DNA of 64,000 nt from Pseudomonas folii (GTDB taxonomy: Bacteria; Pseudomonadota; Gammaproteobacteria; Pseudomonadales; Pseudomonadaceae). Positions 45,707 to 53,829 of the stretch are shown here, in pieces. Positions within the stretch are counted from its first letter, which is position 1; every line of letters starts with the position of its first letter. Where the stretch lies: contig NZ_JACONW010000003.1 of the NCBI RefSeq assembly GCF_014357575.1, forward strand, positions 1-64,000, written 5' to 3'. The translations under genes and the position numbers were made by a program. The notes beneath the pieces are model-generated. The model saw only the letters and a list, made by a program, of their open reading frames with translations, was not told the DNA's origin and ran no database searches.

Positions 45707-46210
45707 ACTCTATCCTTAATTTATGTCAGACCACGCCCAATGGTGTCCAAATTTTGGGGACATCACTGTTATCAATGATCACGCCACATGACTCCAGGAG
45801 TCTACCCCCAACGTCGACCCTGGGATTTCCAAAGCTCACCATTTATAAGTGTAAAGGGGGCATCTTAACCGGCTGCTTACGGCCAGAAGCAGGTTATCAG
45901 AACAGTAAATTATCAAATTTAAGATTTAACTTCGCTCTGGACAGTGCCACACGAGACAGTGCCACATGCTTCCCGATTCCGTAAATTGCACCATCAACAT
46001 TTGAGACGTAAGCGTTCCGGCAACACATCTTGCCGCCCATCACCAAGTGTTATGGTGTTCGTAGTCTGAAGCACAGCGCCTCGGCCAATTCCCCATCAAT
46101 AAAATCGACCCATAGCGGGCACTTAACGTCTCATTCAGGACGTGCGGGAATGCACGTATGGTGCCAGTGCTTACGGCAATTCACGCGCACTCCCGCACTT
46201 TCGGGCTCTG
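45707..46210. other. Intergenic stretch without supported gene
   Basis: About 500 bp of mixed composition. It contains a 12-bp direct repeat gacagtgccaca at 45940-45951 and 45955-45966. A 76-codon ORF at 45754-45984 lacks a Shine-Dalgarno and coding character. No other structure seen. Confidence 0.6.
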
Positions 46211-46729
46211 CTAGAAGCTCCACTCCTCAGCCCGAACTAGCTGGCAGAACGGCCCGTCAAGAGTTGCATTGTGATGGGCAACGATGTCCTCAGCTTTCAT
46301 CACTGGCGTGTCTGAACAGGTATGGCCTTCGGCGATGAGTACCGCATCGAAGCCAAGATCACGAATAGCACGGCAGGTGCTGTCGACGCAGTATTGAGTT
46401 TTAATCCCAGTGACTACCACACCGGTTGCGCCACAAGAGCGCAAATTGTCAGCCAAGTCGGTCATTTCAAAAGCATTGGGCCGCCGCTTTTCGAACACCA
46501 CTTCCCCACCCTGTAGCTTCAGTTCCTGTGCAACCATTGTTAGCGGACTGCCTGGTTCGATTGGAGATCCAGCGGGCCCGATGTGGCGTGCGAGAAAAAT
46601 CGGAGCGCCTGCGCTGCGTGCCTTGTCCATCAGGGTATTCAGTGTTTCCAACAACTCTTCGCAGCGCCATAGTTTATCCGGGCCGTGAACAAGCCCGACT
46701 TGGATATCGAGTATCAACAGGGCGTACAT
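46211..46729 (-). CDS. Isochorismatase-family cysteine hydrolase under attenuator-like leader
   Basis: A 172-aa hydrolase with the family triad: Asp8 (LLILDIQVGL), Lys in VVFEKRRPNAF, and nucleophile Cys in GIKTQYCVDST. Only loosely similar to the family member at 11613. ATG 46729 follows a strong aaggag Shine-Dalgarno. Upstream lie an intrinsic terminator (46771-46803) and a Thr-rich leader ORF (46824-46898), so expression is probably set by transcription attenuation. Substrate unknown. Confidence 0.88.
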   Translation of the reverse strand: MYALLILDIQVGLVHGPDKLWRCEELLETLNTLMDKARSAGAPIFLARHIGPAGSPIEPGSPLTMVAQELKLQGGEVVFEKRRPNAFEMTDLADNLRSCGATGVVVTGIKTQYCVDSTCRAIRDLGFDAVLIAEGHTCSDTPVMKAEDIVAHHNATLDGPFCQLVRAEEWSF

Positions 46730-46770
46730 GGGTGCATCTCCTTGCGTTGAAGCCAGCGACACAAGGGCGT

Positions 46771-46803
46771 AAAAAAGGCCCTGTCCATCACTGGCGGGCC
46801 TTT
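46771..46803 (-). terminator. Attenuator-type intrinsic terminator
   Basis: On the minus strand, stem AAAGGCCC/GGGCCTTT closes a 14-nt loop and is followed by six T residues. It lies between the leader ORF stop and the hydrolase Shine-Dalgarno, so it would stop transcription before the structural gene. Confidence 0.8.
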
Positions 46804-46823
46804 GAAGTTCGTCTGCTATCGGC

Positions 46824-46898
46824 TCACGAAACCTCGCACGCTCCGCTTTCAGCGGTCGTGGTGGTGGTGGCGGTCGAGGTGAGGCAATAGGTAGTCAT
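46824..46898 (-). CDS. Thr-rich leader peptide
   Basis: A 24-codon ORF reads MTTYCLTSTATTTTTAESG and then ACEVS, with nine Thr codons including five in a row. A small hairpin CCGCT-gaa-AGCGG (46843-46855) overlaps its end, as pause hairpins do in amino-acid biosynthetic leaders. A plausible promoter (TTGTCA, 17 bp, TAGTGT) lies just upstream. The layout is that of a threonine-responsive attenuator (inference). Confidence 0.65.
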   Translation of the reverse strand: MTTYCLTSTATTTTTAESGACEVS

Positions 46899-47005
46899 GG
46901 ATCGACACTATCAATATCGCAGCGAGCTGACAAGCCAGGATCCTGGAGTGAATGCTTTTGGCGGATGGGGTAGTGTAAGTTTACGGAAATCAGGTCTTGT
47001 GTAAC

Positions 47006-47179
47006 TCAGGCGGGCTGCCAATTATGCGGCAGTAAGTGGTCTATTTCACTCGCACGATGCGTCGGAAGGCGCGTGAGAACATCCTTCAGGTAAATATACG
47101 GATCATGCCCGTTGAGACGCGCCGATTGGATCAAACTCATGATCGCCGCCGCCCGTTCGCCCGTTCGCTGGGCTGCCAA
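47006..47179 (-). mobile_element. IS66-family transposase C-terminal remnant
   Basis: In frame, the minus strand encodes AAQRTGERAAAIMSLIQSAR, then LNGHDPYIYLKDVLTRLP and THRASEIDHLLPHNWQPA before a TGA. This is the conserved C-terminus of IS66 TnpC. The rest of the element is missing, and no terminal inverted repeats were found. The left end fuses into the disrupted gene at 47137-47407. Confidence 0.85.
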
Positions 47180-47407
47180 TAAGTGTCTTTAGCTTCACAT
47201 CGGAACTCCGGCTTAGCAGCGCCAAATCTAGCTCGAAAAAACCGGGAGGGTCCTTCTGAACCAGAAAAATGCTCTAGCAGCATTTCCTCTTCACCGCCGG
47301 ACGCAAATGTATTTAGCTTGAAAAGCCTTTTATTTTGCGGGGTCCGCATATAAAGAAGGTCCGTCAACAGTGTGCGCTCTTTGAAAACTGGCACTGGCAA
47401 AACTCAT
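47137..47407 (-). pseudogene. Disrupted small gene, frameshifted and truncated at the IS66 remnant
   Basis: An ATG at 47407 overlaps the stop of the upstream membrane-protein gene (ATGA) and opens MSFASASFQRAHTVDGPSLY before hitting TAA. The +1 frame continues as NKRLFKLNTFASGGEEEMLL and then reads into IS66-derived DNA out of frame. The coupling to the upstream gene and the switch in frame near ccccgcaaaataaa suggest one indel plus 3' truncation. Original function unknown. Confidence 0.55.
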
Positions 47408-48108
47408 CGGTCTACCTTGGTAGCGAAAATGCGCCCAATCCAGGACGCCGCGCGCCTTGAACGAAGCTCTTCAACATTCATGAATGTGTATTCCTGGTGT
47501 TCTCGCGCCTCTTGATCCTTCAGAGTACGTAGGGATGAGATACTGGTGCGATGGTAAAACAGCATAAATAGGGCAATAACTATAAATAGAAAGACGAGCA
47601 GCAACGCTGGCGATCTATAAGCGTGGAAAACTGGATAAATCAGTACTCCCAAGCCGCCCCCAACAGCACCGAGTGCCCAACGATTCTCCTGATTTGGCTC
47701 AATGACTTTGACGCGCTGCGAGCGTACGACCAGAGACTTCCTAGGACTCCGCCATATACATAATGATGAATAGACAATTGTGCAGAAAACTAGCGGCATA
47801 CAACTGATCAGTAACGATAGGCCAAGCCCCAACTTAAACTGTTTGTAAGTCGCGACTAACGCCATTAAAAATGCGAACCCAGGGGCAATACCCAAATTTG
47901 TAAACAGCCTAAGACTGGCATACTTACTAAACCTTTCAGTCCGGTACGCGCAGTCAAAGCACCAGTAGGTTACCCACAACACAAATACAGCGGCGGGAAT
48001 AGTTAACACACTCGGTACAACACCCGCGGAAAACACGGCTAGCATGGTGAACAAAAACCAAGCTCCCCATATGGTTGCTAAGTATCGATGCGGTTCAATA
48101 TGGAACAT
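47404..48108 (-). CDS. Multi-pass membrane protein of unknown function
   Basis: A 234-aa protein with about five to six hydrophobic spans (WGAWFLFTMLAVFSAGVV, VPSVLTIPAAVFVLWVTY, GFAFLMALVA, LLISCMPLVFCTIVY, LLVFLFIVIALFMLF) and a charged C-terminal tail. AT-rich for this genome. It heads a two-gene unit with the pseudogene at 47137-47407. No family recognised. Confidence 0.65.
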   Translation of the reverse strand: MFHIEPHRYLATIWGAWFLFTMLAVFSAGVVPSVLTIPAAVFVLWVTYWCFDCAYRTERFSKYASLRLFTNLGIAPGFAFLMALVATYKQFKLGLGLSLLISCMPLVFCTIVYSSLCIWRSPRKSLVVRSQRVKVIEPNQENRWALGAVGGGLGVLIYPVFHAYRSPALLLVFLFIVIALFMLFYHRTSISSLRTLKDQEAREHQEYTFMNVEELRSRRAASWIGRIFATKVDR

Positions 48109-48567
48109 TCTTAGTCTTTTCCCGTCAGTAAATTACCCAAAGAGGTGCCACACCCGCTAATCAGTATGCCCGTGAAAGAGCCTATTGAACCCTTGACATC
48201 CTGGCCAACCCAACACTCCACTTATCTCAAGCAAGTGAGGATTAAGGGGCAGCTTTTTTGGAAACATCCGAAAAGCGTCTTTGAAGAATGTTTCCCATTA
48301 AAGAAAAGATTTCTTTCCACGAATGATCTGACGGACTCCTCGGGTTGAATCGCTGGAATCATACTGGGCGTTCAAACCTAGATCCATCCCCAAAGTGAAA
48401 GGGTTCGTTGAGAAAAGCTGTCGCTGGCATGTCGCCCTAGGGGAGAAAGCATGCGCGGGACCTGATACCGGAGGCATGCGTTCCGCGTAGCATTCTAGTC
48501 ACTGCTTGTTGGTTCGATTTACGATGGTGACCATAATCTTCGCACTGTGTCGAAATCGGAGGATGAA
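48109..48567. other. Intergenic stretch without supported gene
   Basis: About 460 bp. A 67-codon ORF at 48145-48348 has no convincing Shine-Dalgarno or family. A gcatgcg direct repeat (near 48450 and 48473) is the only other structure noticed. Confidence 0.55.
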
Positions 48568-48963
48568 ATGAAAGGAAGCTGCGCTTGCGGGGCTGTAGGT
48601 TATGAGATCGATAGCATTGATACGCCAATTAGCCATTGTCATTGTATTACCTGCCGGAAGACCCATGCCGCTGCTTATGTCTCCACTGCTGGGGTGCTGA
48701 GAGAGCATTTTAAATGGACTCAAGGCTTGGACGCATTGAGGGCTTTCGAGTCATCTCCTGGCAAGATCCGGCACTTCTGCTCCCACTGCGGATCGCACCT
48801 TGCAGCTGAGCGTAACGGCTCAATTGCAATGATCGTGCGCGTTGCGACGTTAGACGAGGAGCCTGGCTATAGGCCCGAGTATCACATCTGGACGGAGCAG
48901 GACGTAGCTTGGCTGGCTGGGGAAGATCTCCCAAGGTATTCACAATGGCAGCCTGATAGATAA
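48568..48963 (+). CDS. GFA/CENP-V-family zinc protein
   Basis: A 131-aa protein of the glutathione-dependent formaldehyde-activating (GFA) family. Zinc-binding cysteines appear as CACG near the N-terminus, HCHCITCRK, and FCSHCGSHL. The start ATG 48568 has an ggagga Shine-Dalgarno. The family name overstates function; many members are uncharacterised. Lone core-like gene inside the accessory zone. Confidence 0.9.
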   Translation: MKGSCACGAVGYEIDSIDTPISHCHCITCRKTHAAAYVSTAGVLREHFKWTQGLDALRAFESSPGKIRHFCSHCGSHLAAERNGSIAMIVRVATLDEEPGYRPEYHIWTEQDVAWLAGEDLPRYSQWQPDR

Positions 48964-49360
48964 GAGAAACGTTGCTTGGCCATATCGCCCGTTAGGTGCG
49001 TATGCGGACGCCAACGGTCTCGAATGTGCGAGTTCGGAATGCATGTTGGCTGGACGCTTACAGATGATTCTCAGAGTTATTCATAGGACGGACCGGCCGC
49101 TTTTGGCTGTTTGCGGCCAAAAGCCGACGCTTACCGACACATGATCATCCTAATCGCCGCCGATGCCATAAAATTAATCGTGGCCTCACCCGTATTTTGC
49201 GCCCCTAGAAGAAGCGAGCGGGAGGAGTTCAACCTGAGCCAGGCTTTTAGTGATATTTTTAATATTTGGCCAATTTGAGCCCCAACACAATTAACAATCG
49301 CGTCAATCAGGATGTTCGCTAGCTCGAGCCTATTACGCGTGTTAGATCACAGGAAAGAGT
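48964..49360. other. Intergenic stretch with a GCTTTTGGC hairpin
   Basis: About 400 bp. Contains a perfect 9-bp stem GCTTTTGGC/GCCAAAAGC (49099-49124, 8-nt loop), part of a motif that recurs at 42646. The part after 49180 is AT-rich and probably carries the promoter of the next ORF. No gene seen. Confidence 0.55.
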
Positions 49361-49597
49361 ATGTCCGACCTATCCATGATCAAATCGACGGAAGTGTTCT
49401 CTCGTCTTAGCGCATGTCATCCTATTATCGAAGTTTGGCCAGATAGCGAGTTTTCAAATGATGGTTATGCTTACTACTGGCTGGTGGCGCACAACGATGG
49501 CGCGACCCGTATGCTTTCCTATGTCCGCTGCAAAGAAGGAGGCTGCGAGCAGCGCACCTACGATCTTGAGGGCGATGATCTTTGGATCCCAGCGTGA
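49361..49597 (+). CDS. Small hypothetical protein (possible gene-cassette ORF)
   Basis: A 78-aa protein (MSDLSMIKSTEVFSRLSACH...) with an aggaaag Shine-Dalgarno. Its stop is followed after 9 bp by a site with integron attC features. This is the arrangement expected for a single-ORF gene cassette. No family recognised. Confidence 0.6.
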   Translation: MSDLSMIKSTEVFSRLSACHPIIEVWPDSEFSNDGYAYYWLVAHNDGATRMLSYVRCKEGGCEQRTYDLEGDDLWIPA

Positions 49598-49606
49598 GCG
49601 GCTGTG

Positions 49607-49667
49607 GCCTGACAATCCATTCAAGCCGACGCCGCTTCGCAGGGCGGCTTAAATTCAGGGGTAGCCC
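49607..49667. other. Probable integron attC site (59-base element)
   Basis: The 61-bp segment begins with gcctgac (one mismatch from the inverse core RYYYAAC) and ends with gtagccc (degenerate GTTRRRY core). The inner arms AAGCCG and CGGCTT with extra unpaired bases enclose a GC-rich loop (cattcaagccgacgccgctt). This matches attC sites I know from Pseudomonas/Xanthomonas integrons. A partial 5' attC-like sequence (actaacaactcattcaa) also follows the next ORF at 50050-50066. No integrase gene in the window. Confidence 0.65.
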
Positions 49668-49669
49668 CA

Positions 49670-50053
49670 ATGCTTAATTTCTACGTTTACGTCGACGGAT
49701 CCGACCTTGATCGGTGCCAATTACCGTTGATACAGGCCTTCTCTGAGTTCTCGGCCAAGCTAGGGCTAGGTGCAACGGTCATTAATGACAAATACCCACG
49801 TACTCCCGATCTAGGCCCCGATGATTTGCCTGACTGGAACCTCGGCCTCAATTTCTCCACCTCCACTCTCAGTGAGGCGGTCGCTACCGAGCTAGTGTCT
49901 TTTCTCATCGGGCTCTCTCAGCAGACCGACCGCGAGTTTGTTATCGGTCTGCGGCACACAAATGGGGAGATCTCGGATGACCTCATGTTCATAGGAGCCT
50001 GCTCCCCGGCGAGCAAAGCCTCCCAACTGTGCCTGATGGTCGATGGGCACTAA
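49670..50053 (+). CDS. Hypothetical protein (possible gene-cassette ORF)
   Basis: A 127-aa protein beginning MLNFYVYVDGSDLDRCQLPL. The ATG starts 3 bp after the attC core, and a truncated attC-like sequence overlaps its stop, as in a cassette. There is no Shine-Dalgarno of its own (common in cassettes). Family unknown; composition fits an immunity-like or phage-defence accessory protein, without proof. Confidence 0.6.
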   Translation: MLNFYVYVDGSDLDRCQLPLIQAFSEFSAKLGLGATVINDKYPRTPDLGPDDLPDWNLGLNFSTSTLSEAVATELVSFLIGLSQQTDREFVIGLRHTNGEISDDLMFIGACSPASKASQLCLMVDGH

Positions 50054-50084
50054 CAACTCATTCAACCGGAGCTGACCCTCACCT

Positions 50085-50226
50085 AGCCTGCTAAAACCGA
50101 GAAGCTGGATCAATGTAGACGATCAGCACCAAAGGAAAACGGCTGCAGCATGCTGCGACCTCAAGCCTAAACAGTCTTCCCTGGCGACCTTCCAGACAAT
50201 GTGAAGCTGAATACAAAGTAGAGCAG
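50085..50226. repeat. Diverged 140-bp direct repeat, copy 1
   Basis: The sequence starting gcctgctaaaaccgagaagc and ending acaaagtagagcag matches 55532-55669 in the same orientation at roughly three-quarters identity with small indels. It is noncoding. Possible remnant of a mobile element or a recombination scar. Confidence 0.7.
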
Positions 50227-50233
50227 ACGAGGA

Positions 50234-50650
50234 TCAGGACAGTAGATTCGTTACCGCTCCAACGGTTACATGGTTGCAACGAATGGTTCCGCCAATTCCC
50301 CAGATCGAGGCGATATCCACGAGAATCGATAAATCTTGTAATCGCTTCAGGTCAATTGATTCGAGCACGTTTTGATGATTGAAATCTGTCAGTGAAAGGT
50401 CATAGATATCACTGAATATCAGCTCAACCAGTAAACTTCTCTGGCATACGTATTCAAAGTCCGCCGTACCAACGCCAACTACATCATGCTCTCGGTAGTG
50501 CACGCATAGCTTCGCGATCGTAGCCGAACCCTGGTCCGGAAGGCCGCGCGATACCAGAAGAGAGATCACCTCTGCGTCGTGAAACGATGGCCAGAAACCA
50601 ATAGTTTCAATAACATGTTTGGCTCCGCTGATCAGTTCTTCGGGTTTCAC
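50234..50650 (-). CDS. Immunity protein 50 (Imm50)-like protein
   Basis: A 138-aa protein with the Imm50 pattern: FWPSFHDAEVISLLVSRG near the N-terminus, a beta-rich middle (VGTADFEYVC), LTDFNHQNVLESIDL, and terminal IRCNHVTVGAV. GTG start at 50650 with a tggagg Shine-Dalgarno 7 nt upstream. Orphan: no toxin gene adjacent. Confidence 0.7.
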   Translation of the reverse strand: MKPEELISGAKHVIETIGFWPSFHDAEVISLLVSRGLPDQGSATIAKLCVHYREHDVVGVGTADFEYVCQRSLLVELIFSDIYDLSLTDFNHQNVLESIDLKRLQDLSILVDIASIWGIGGTIRCNHVTVGAVTNLLS

Positions 50651-50822
50651 TGTGTGCCTCCAGGATGACGTCAATGACTGATACTCATCAGAGCGGTATG
50701 CCCAAACAGTTAATTCTTGCTGGCTTGGGAGTTCCCATTAAGGATGTACTCCCAAGTGAATCACGAGATTCAAGTTTTATTTAATAACAGGATTGGCACC
50801 ATCATCGGCTCTCCTTATCCGG

Positions 50823-51035
50823 CTATTCAATCAAATCCAACATGGACTCGTGAACCTCGAGAGACGAACCGTCCTCAAACTCAATCAAGTAGATAGTACC
50901 TGGTGGAAACTGATCAAAGTATCCACCGGGACGATCGTCGGAAACGCCAACTACCCATGCTCGCGCGCCGGGCCTGATTTCCAATGGCGCCCTGTCGGAT
51001 ACTCTAACTATATCGTCATACGTAAATTTACTCAT
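50823..51035 (-). CDS. Small SH3-like hypothetical protein
   Basis: A 70-aa protein (MSKFTYDDIVRVSDRAP ... WVVGVSDDRPGGYF ... YLIEFEDGSSLEVHE) with the look of a KOW/SH3-like beta-barrel. Such small proteins are common next to immunity genes. Starts at ATG 51035. Function unknown. Confidence 0.6.
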   Translation of the reverse strand: MSKFTYDDIVRVSDRAPLEIRPGARAWVVGVSDDRPGGYFDQFPPGTIYLIEFEDGSSLEVHESMLDLIE

Positions 51036-51325
51036 ATCTATGATACGCCGGAAGATGAGGATTTCCATTCGGTGCCGTCACACCGAGTCGATGGCCGTGA
51101 GGCCTTTTGCTCTTGAATCACTTGGCGTTTATAACCTCTTCGGCCCAAGCAATCAACTATAGGTTGACCGCTTGCTCCAAGAACCTGCTGGTAATTGCCA
51201 TCTGGCGATTCTTGACTTGTCCCCCTTGCCGAACTGGATATGGAAACCACCGAAACACCACAACTCTATACAAGGAACGTTATTCTTATCGATAAGAAAT
51301 CGCGCCCTCCCTCCAAAGAACTACC

Positions 51326-51628
51326 CTAAATGAAGAAATAGCACTGCACATCAGAAAAAGACGGATCTATTCGCTGAAAGTAGTCATCGTGGATTTTTAT
51401 CGCTTCCAATAACGACTCCCCCCAATCGCAACGACTCACAGGATTTTCTTCGACGAAAAGCTGCGCCGTCTGCTTCCGAGCGTTTGTATCACGATCAACA
51501 TCTAGAGGCGATTTGTAAAATTCCACATTTTGAACGCAAAACTTATTCCGCTCAAGATCTTCGAAACAAAAATAAATCGCCATAGTACTCTCATCAACAC
51601 ACTTCCAAACCTCATGCAGCTTAAACAT
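51326..51628 (-). CDS. Hypothetical protein, AT-rich
   Basis: A 100-aa protein (MFKLHEVWKCVDESTMAIYF...) with a strong gaggggg Shine-Dalgarno 5 nt before the ATG. Rich in Phe/Tyr/Asp/Glu and low in GC relative to core genes, pointing to transfer. No family recognised; size and charge would suit an immunity protein. Confidence 0.6.
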   Translation of the reverse strand: MFKLHEVWKCVDESTMAIYFCFEDLERNKFCVQNVEFYKSPLDVDRDTNARKQTAQLFVEENPVSRCDWGESLLEAIKIHDDYFQRIDPSFSDVQCYFFI

Positions 51629-51730
51629 TTTACCCCCCTCATTTAGCGATGCACTTGCGACTAATAACGCAAACTTTTGGCATGCTCTTCCACTGCTCTC
51701 AAAGGGCGTCAGTTTGGGCTTCCTCCGCTC

Positions 51731-52006
51731 TCACATAGACCCCAAAGGTGAGTTAGCCTTTTGGCTATCTCGGCTGTCCAGTGTGTTATCGCTGCGGTGG
51801 TGTCCTTCTGGGTCGGGAACTGCCGTGAAGGGCGCTCTCGATAACATGGTCAATGCCCCCTTCTCCGCATTAACGGCATAGCCGTCGCCATTCAACGGGA
51901 TCGAAATCGGCCCTACAAATATACTCAGCAGCGAAATAGATTCAAACTCATCCAAAGAGCCCTTAAAAGCCCTCTTCAGCCTAGCTGATTTTGCTGGTGA
52001 GTCCAT
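51731..52006 (-). CDS. Hypothetical fragment
   Basis: A 91-codon ORF (MDSPAKSARLKRAFKGSLDE ... LNGDGYAVNAEKGALTMLSR). The middle part (ISIPLNGDGYAVNAEKGALT) has coding character, but the start lies against the toxin remnant on the other strand, so this is probably the tail of a rearranged gene. Function unknown. Confidence 0.35.
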   Translation of the reverse strand: MDSPAKSARLKRAFKGSLDEFESISLLSIFVGPISIPLNGDGYAVNAEKGALTMLSRAPFTAVPDPEGHHRSDNTLDSRDSQKANSPLGSM

Positions 52007-52007
52007 T

Positions 52008-52184
52008 TCTGCACGAGGGTCTGGACGAGGTTCGAATCATGGCGAAGGAGACTGGATGGATGAGATTGGTCGTGAGACTGGGTGCCATACATGCGGAGAT
52101 ACGGACTTGGGAACCAGGAGTGGGAACCATATTCCGTATCCTCAACCAGCTGATGCGCTCAATCCAACCGGTGGGGAGCAATGA
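52008..52184 (+). pseudogene. Remnant of a polymorphic-toxin C-terminal (Cys-rich nuclease-like) domain
   Basis: One frame reads SARGSGRGSNHGEGDWMDEI, then CHTCGDTDLGTRSGNHIPYP and ends PADALNPTGGEQ before TGA. The CHTCGxxDxGT(K/R)SGN(x)IPxxQPxxALN pattern is one I associate with the C-terminal tips of Rhs/polymorphic toxins (HNH-like zinc nuclease). No start codon and no N-terminal part exist here. The adjacent Imm33-like gene would be its immunity partner. Confidence 0.5.
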
Positions 52185-52255
52185 ATTTATCCGCACTGCT
52201 TAACCTGTAGCCGAATACAGGGTGGCCAGGAGCGTGGCGCTACGAGGAGAATTCG

Positions 52256-52882
52256 ATGAAGATTATTAACGCGGAAACAGACACCGGTGTGACACTGAAA
52301 TCTGAGGGTTTGCTAGAGCGCTTTGGCTACGAAATAAGTGTGAATTTCAATGATGCCAACCTGAGAAATGATGCGATTGAGTTCATAGACCTCGTGGCTC
52401 GTTACATTGAGGAAGGTCATCAGGTGGCTTCTGGTGAAACCCTGGGCTATGGGTCCTGGATCACAAAAATGGAGCTGAACGATAATCGTGAGCTGATATT
52501 TTTCGAGCAAGTGCCGCTAACGGATGAATATGCGCTTGGCATCAGTACCACGCTTAGGCTATGGGTTGAGCAGCACGCAATGTGCTCGAAAGTAGGTGCA
52601 GATTTCACTACATCTCGATTTGAGCAACTAATCGTCATCTCCGATGGCGTGCTCGAGGGAGAGGCAACTGAGGGTGTGCGATACCCTTCTCCCGAGCATA
52701 TGTCTGGTTGGTGGATAACCACTGACCAATACAACGGAGATACCAAAAGCCTGAAGACTGTGCATGCCCAGCACCTCGCCGTTAATCGTCCAGACCTTGT
52801 TAAGTATCTTGGGTTACCGAACGGCTATCGGTTTCATGAATTAACCAATGATGCCTGGTTCGATGAGAAAGTGGTCGGATAG
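52256..52882 (+). CDS. Imm33-like immunity protein
   Basis: A 208-aa protein. The C-terminal third SGWWITTDQYNGDTKSLKTV ... RPDLVKYLGLPNGYRF matches the Imm33/DUF2185 pattern. The N-terminal part is unassigned. An aggagaa Shine-Dalgarno precedes the ATG, and the gene starts 71 bp after the toxin-tip remnant. It is probably the surviving immunity half of a toxin-immunity pair. Confidence 0.65.
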   Translation: MKIINAETDTGVTLKSEGLLERFGYEISVNFNDANLRNDAIEFIDLVARYIEEGHQVASGETLGYGSWITKMELNDNRELIFFEQVPLTDEYALGISTTLRLWVEQHAMCSKVGADFTTSRFEQLIVISDGVLEGEATEGVRYPSPEHMSGWWITTDQYNGDTKSLKTVHAQHLAVNRPDLVKYLGLPNGYRFHELTNDAWFDEKVVG

Positions 52883-53106
52883 AGGGTGGCAACGGCCTAA
52901 CCCAAGGGTTGGGCCACTGTAAATAATCTGCATCGCTAGTTGCCCTGGCTATCGGCTTGAAACGCTGAGGGTCTTGCCGTGCAAAATTTTGATATTTCAG
53001 ACATCTTATCGTATGAGTTTCCTGATTAGGACTCATCTACGTCGCGAATTCGACCTGACCTACCCTCCTTCATAGCAAATGCTTCTATAACGATCTTCAA
53101 CTGGCG
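52883..53106. other. AT-rich intergenic stretch
   Basis: About 220 bp with no supported gene; together with the doubtful remnant that follows, 52883-53346 has no firm coding sequence. Confidence 0.5.
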
Positions 53107-53316
53107 CTAATGGTCAGCACTGGGAGGGTCTACCCCGATTTTCTGAATCACCAAAAAAGTCATCTCTAATGACCAAGCCAAAATTAGCAGTGGCACAACC
53201 TTGGTCGGTGTCATCTGAATGGATTTTGCGTTTTGAATGTTGGACCTTCCGTTAAATCCCGATAACTCTGGATGCCTGTTGACGTAATCTTCACCCAGAG
53301 TAAGGTGCTGAGGCAT
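53107..53316 (-). pseudogene. Possible gene remnant
   Basis: A 69-codon ORF from ATG 53316 reads MPQHLTLGEDYVNRHPELSG, with a hydrophobic segment VVPLLILAWSLEMTFLVI near its end. The opening resembles the start of a larger membrane-linked protein that I cannot name. No Shine-Dalgarno was noted, and it abuts the divergent gene at 53347. Confidence 0.3.
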
Positions 53317-53346
53317 ATCCAATCGCTAATCCTGCAAGGAAGATAT

Positions 53347-53829
53347 ATGACAGCCGGACTGCATACCGGGACGCACGCCGGCTACAGCGCTCTCAGCTGG
53401 GACAATGGATGCGACGTTAACCTGGGCGACGTCATTCGCCAGCTTCCTCAGCTCGTGCTGAGCCATCACGTGGCAATCGCCTGGTCGGATAGTGGCCCCC
53501 ATAAACTTAGCACTGCTGAGATAGCCAGCGGTTGGCAACGTATAGGTGACCTGGTAATCAGTCCTATGATTACAGATGTCGCTCAGTTGCCCACGCCGGG
53601 CTTTGATGAATGGTATGTCTTTGAGCGCTTACCAGATCGGGCCAGTCTCTCCAGATTTAACAGCGCTATCGCATTTCAACCTTTCGGAGAGAGCAGTAAG
53701 GTCGAAGAGTTCTGGTCACAAATTGAGGATTTGCAACCAACACACGCTCTGCTTGGCGCCTGTCCAAGCCTGTTACTGATCACGCGGGACGCTGCCCTAT
53801 ATGAGCGCGTACTTGCTTTTATTCGCTAA
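53347..53829 (+). CDS. Hypothetical protein
   Basis: A 160-aa protein from ATG 53347 (MTAGLHTGTHAGYSALSWDN), which has an aaggaag Shine-Dalgarno; the in-frame extension to 53272 does not. Contains WYVFERLPD and WSQIEDLQPTHALLG segments. No family recognised; another orphan of the accessory zone. Confidence 0.6.
   Translation: MTAGLHTGTHAGYSALSWDNGCDVNLGDVIRQLPQLVLSHHVAIAWSDSGPHKLSTAEIASGWQRIGDLVISPMITDVAQLPTPGFDEWYVFERLPDRASLSRFNSAIAFQPFGESSKVEEFWSQIEDLQPTHALLGACPSLLLITRDAALYERVLAFIR

Noticed and set aside
45940..45966. gacagtgccaca direct repeat as a transposon end
   Set aside because: Only two 12-bp copies with a 3-bp spacer, with no associated transposase or inverted partner.
48145..48348. 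67-codon ORF in an intergenic region
   Set aside because: No Shine-Dalgarno, no family, and composition not convincing.
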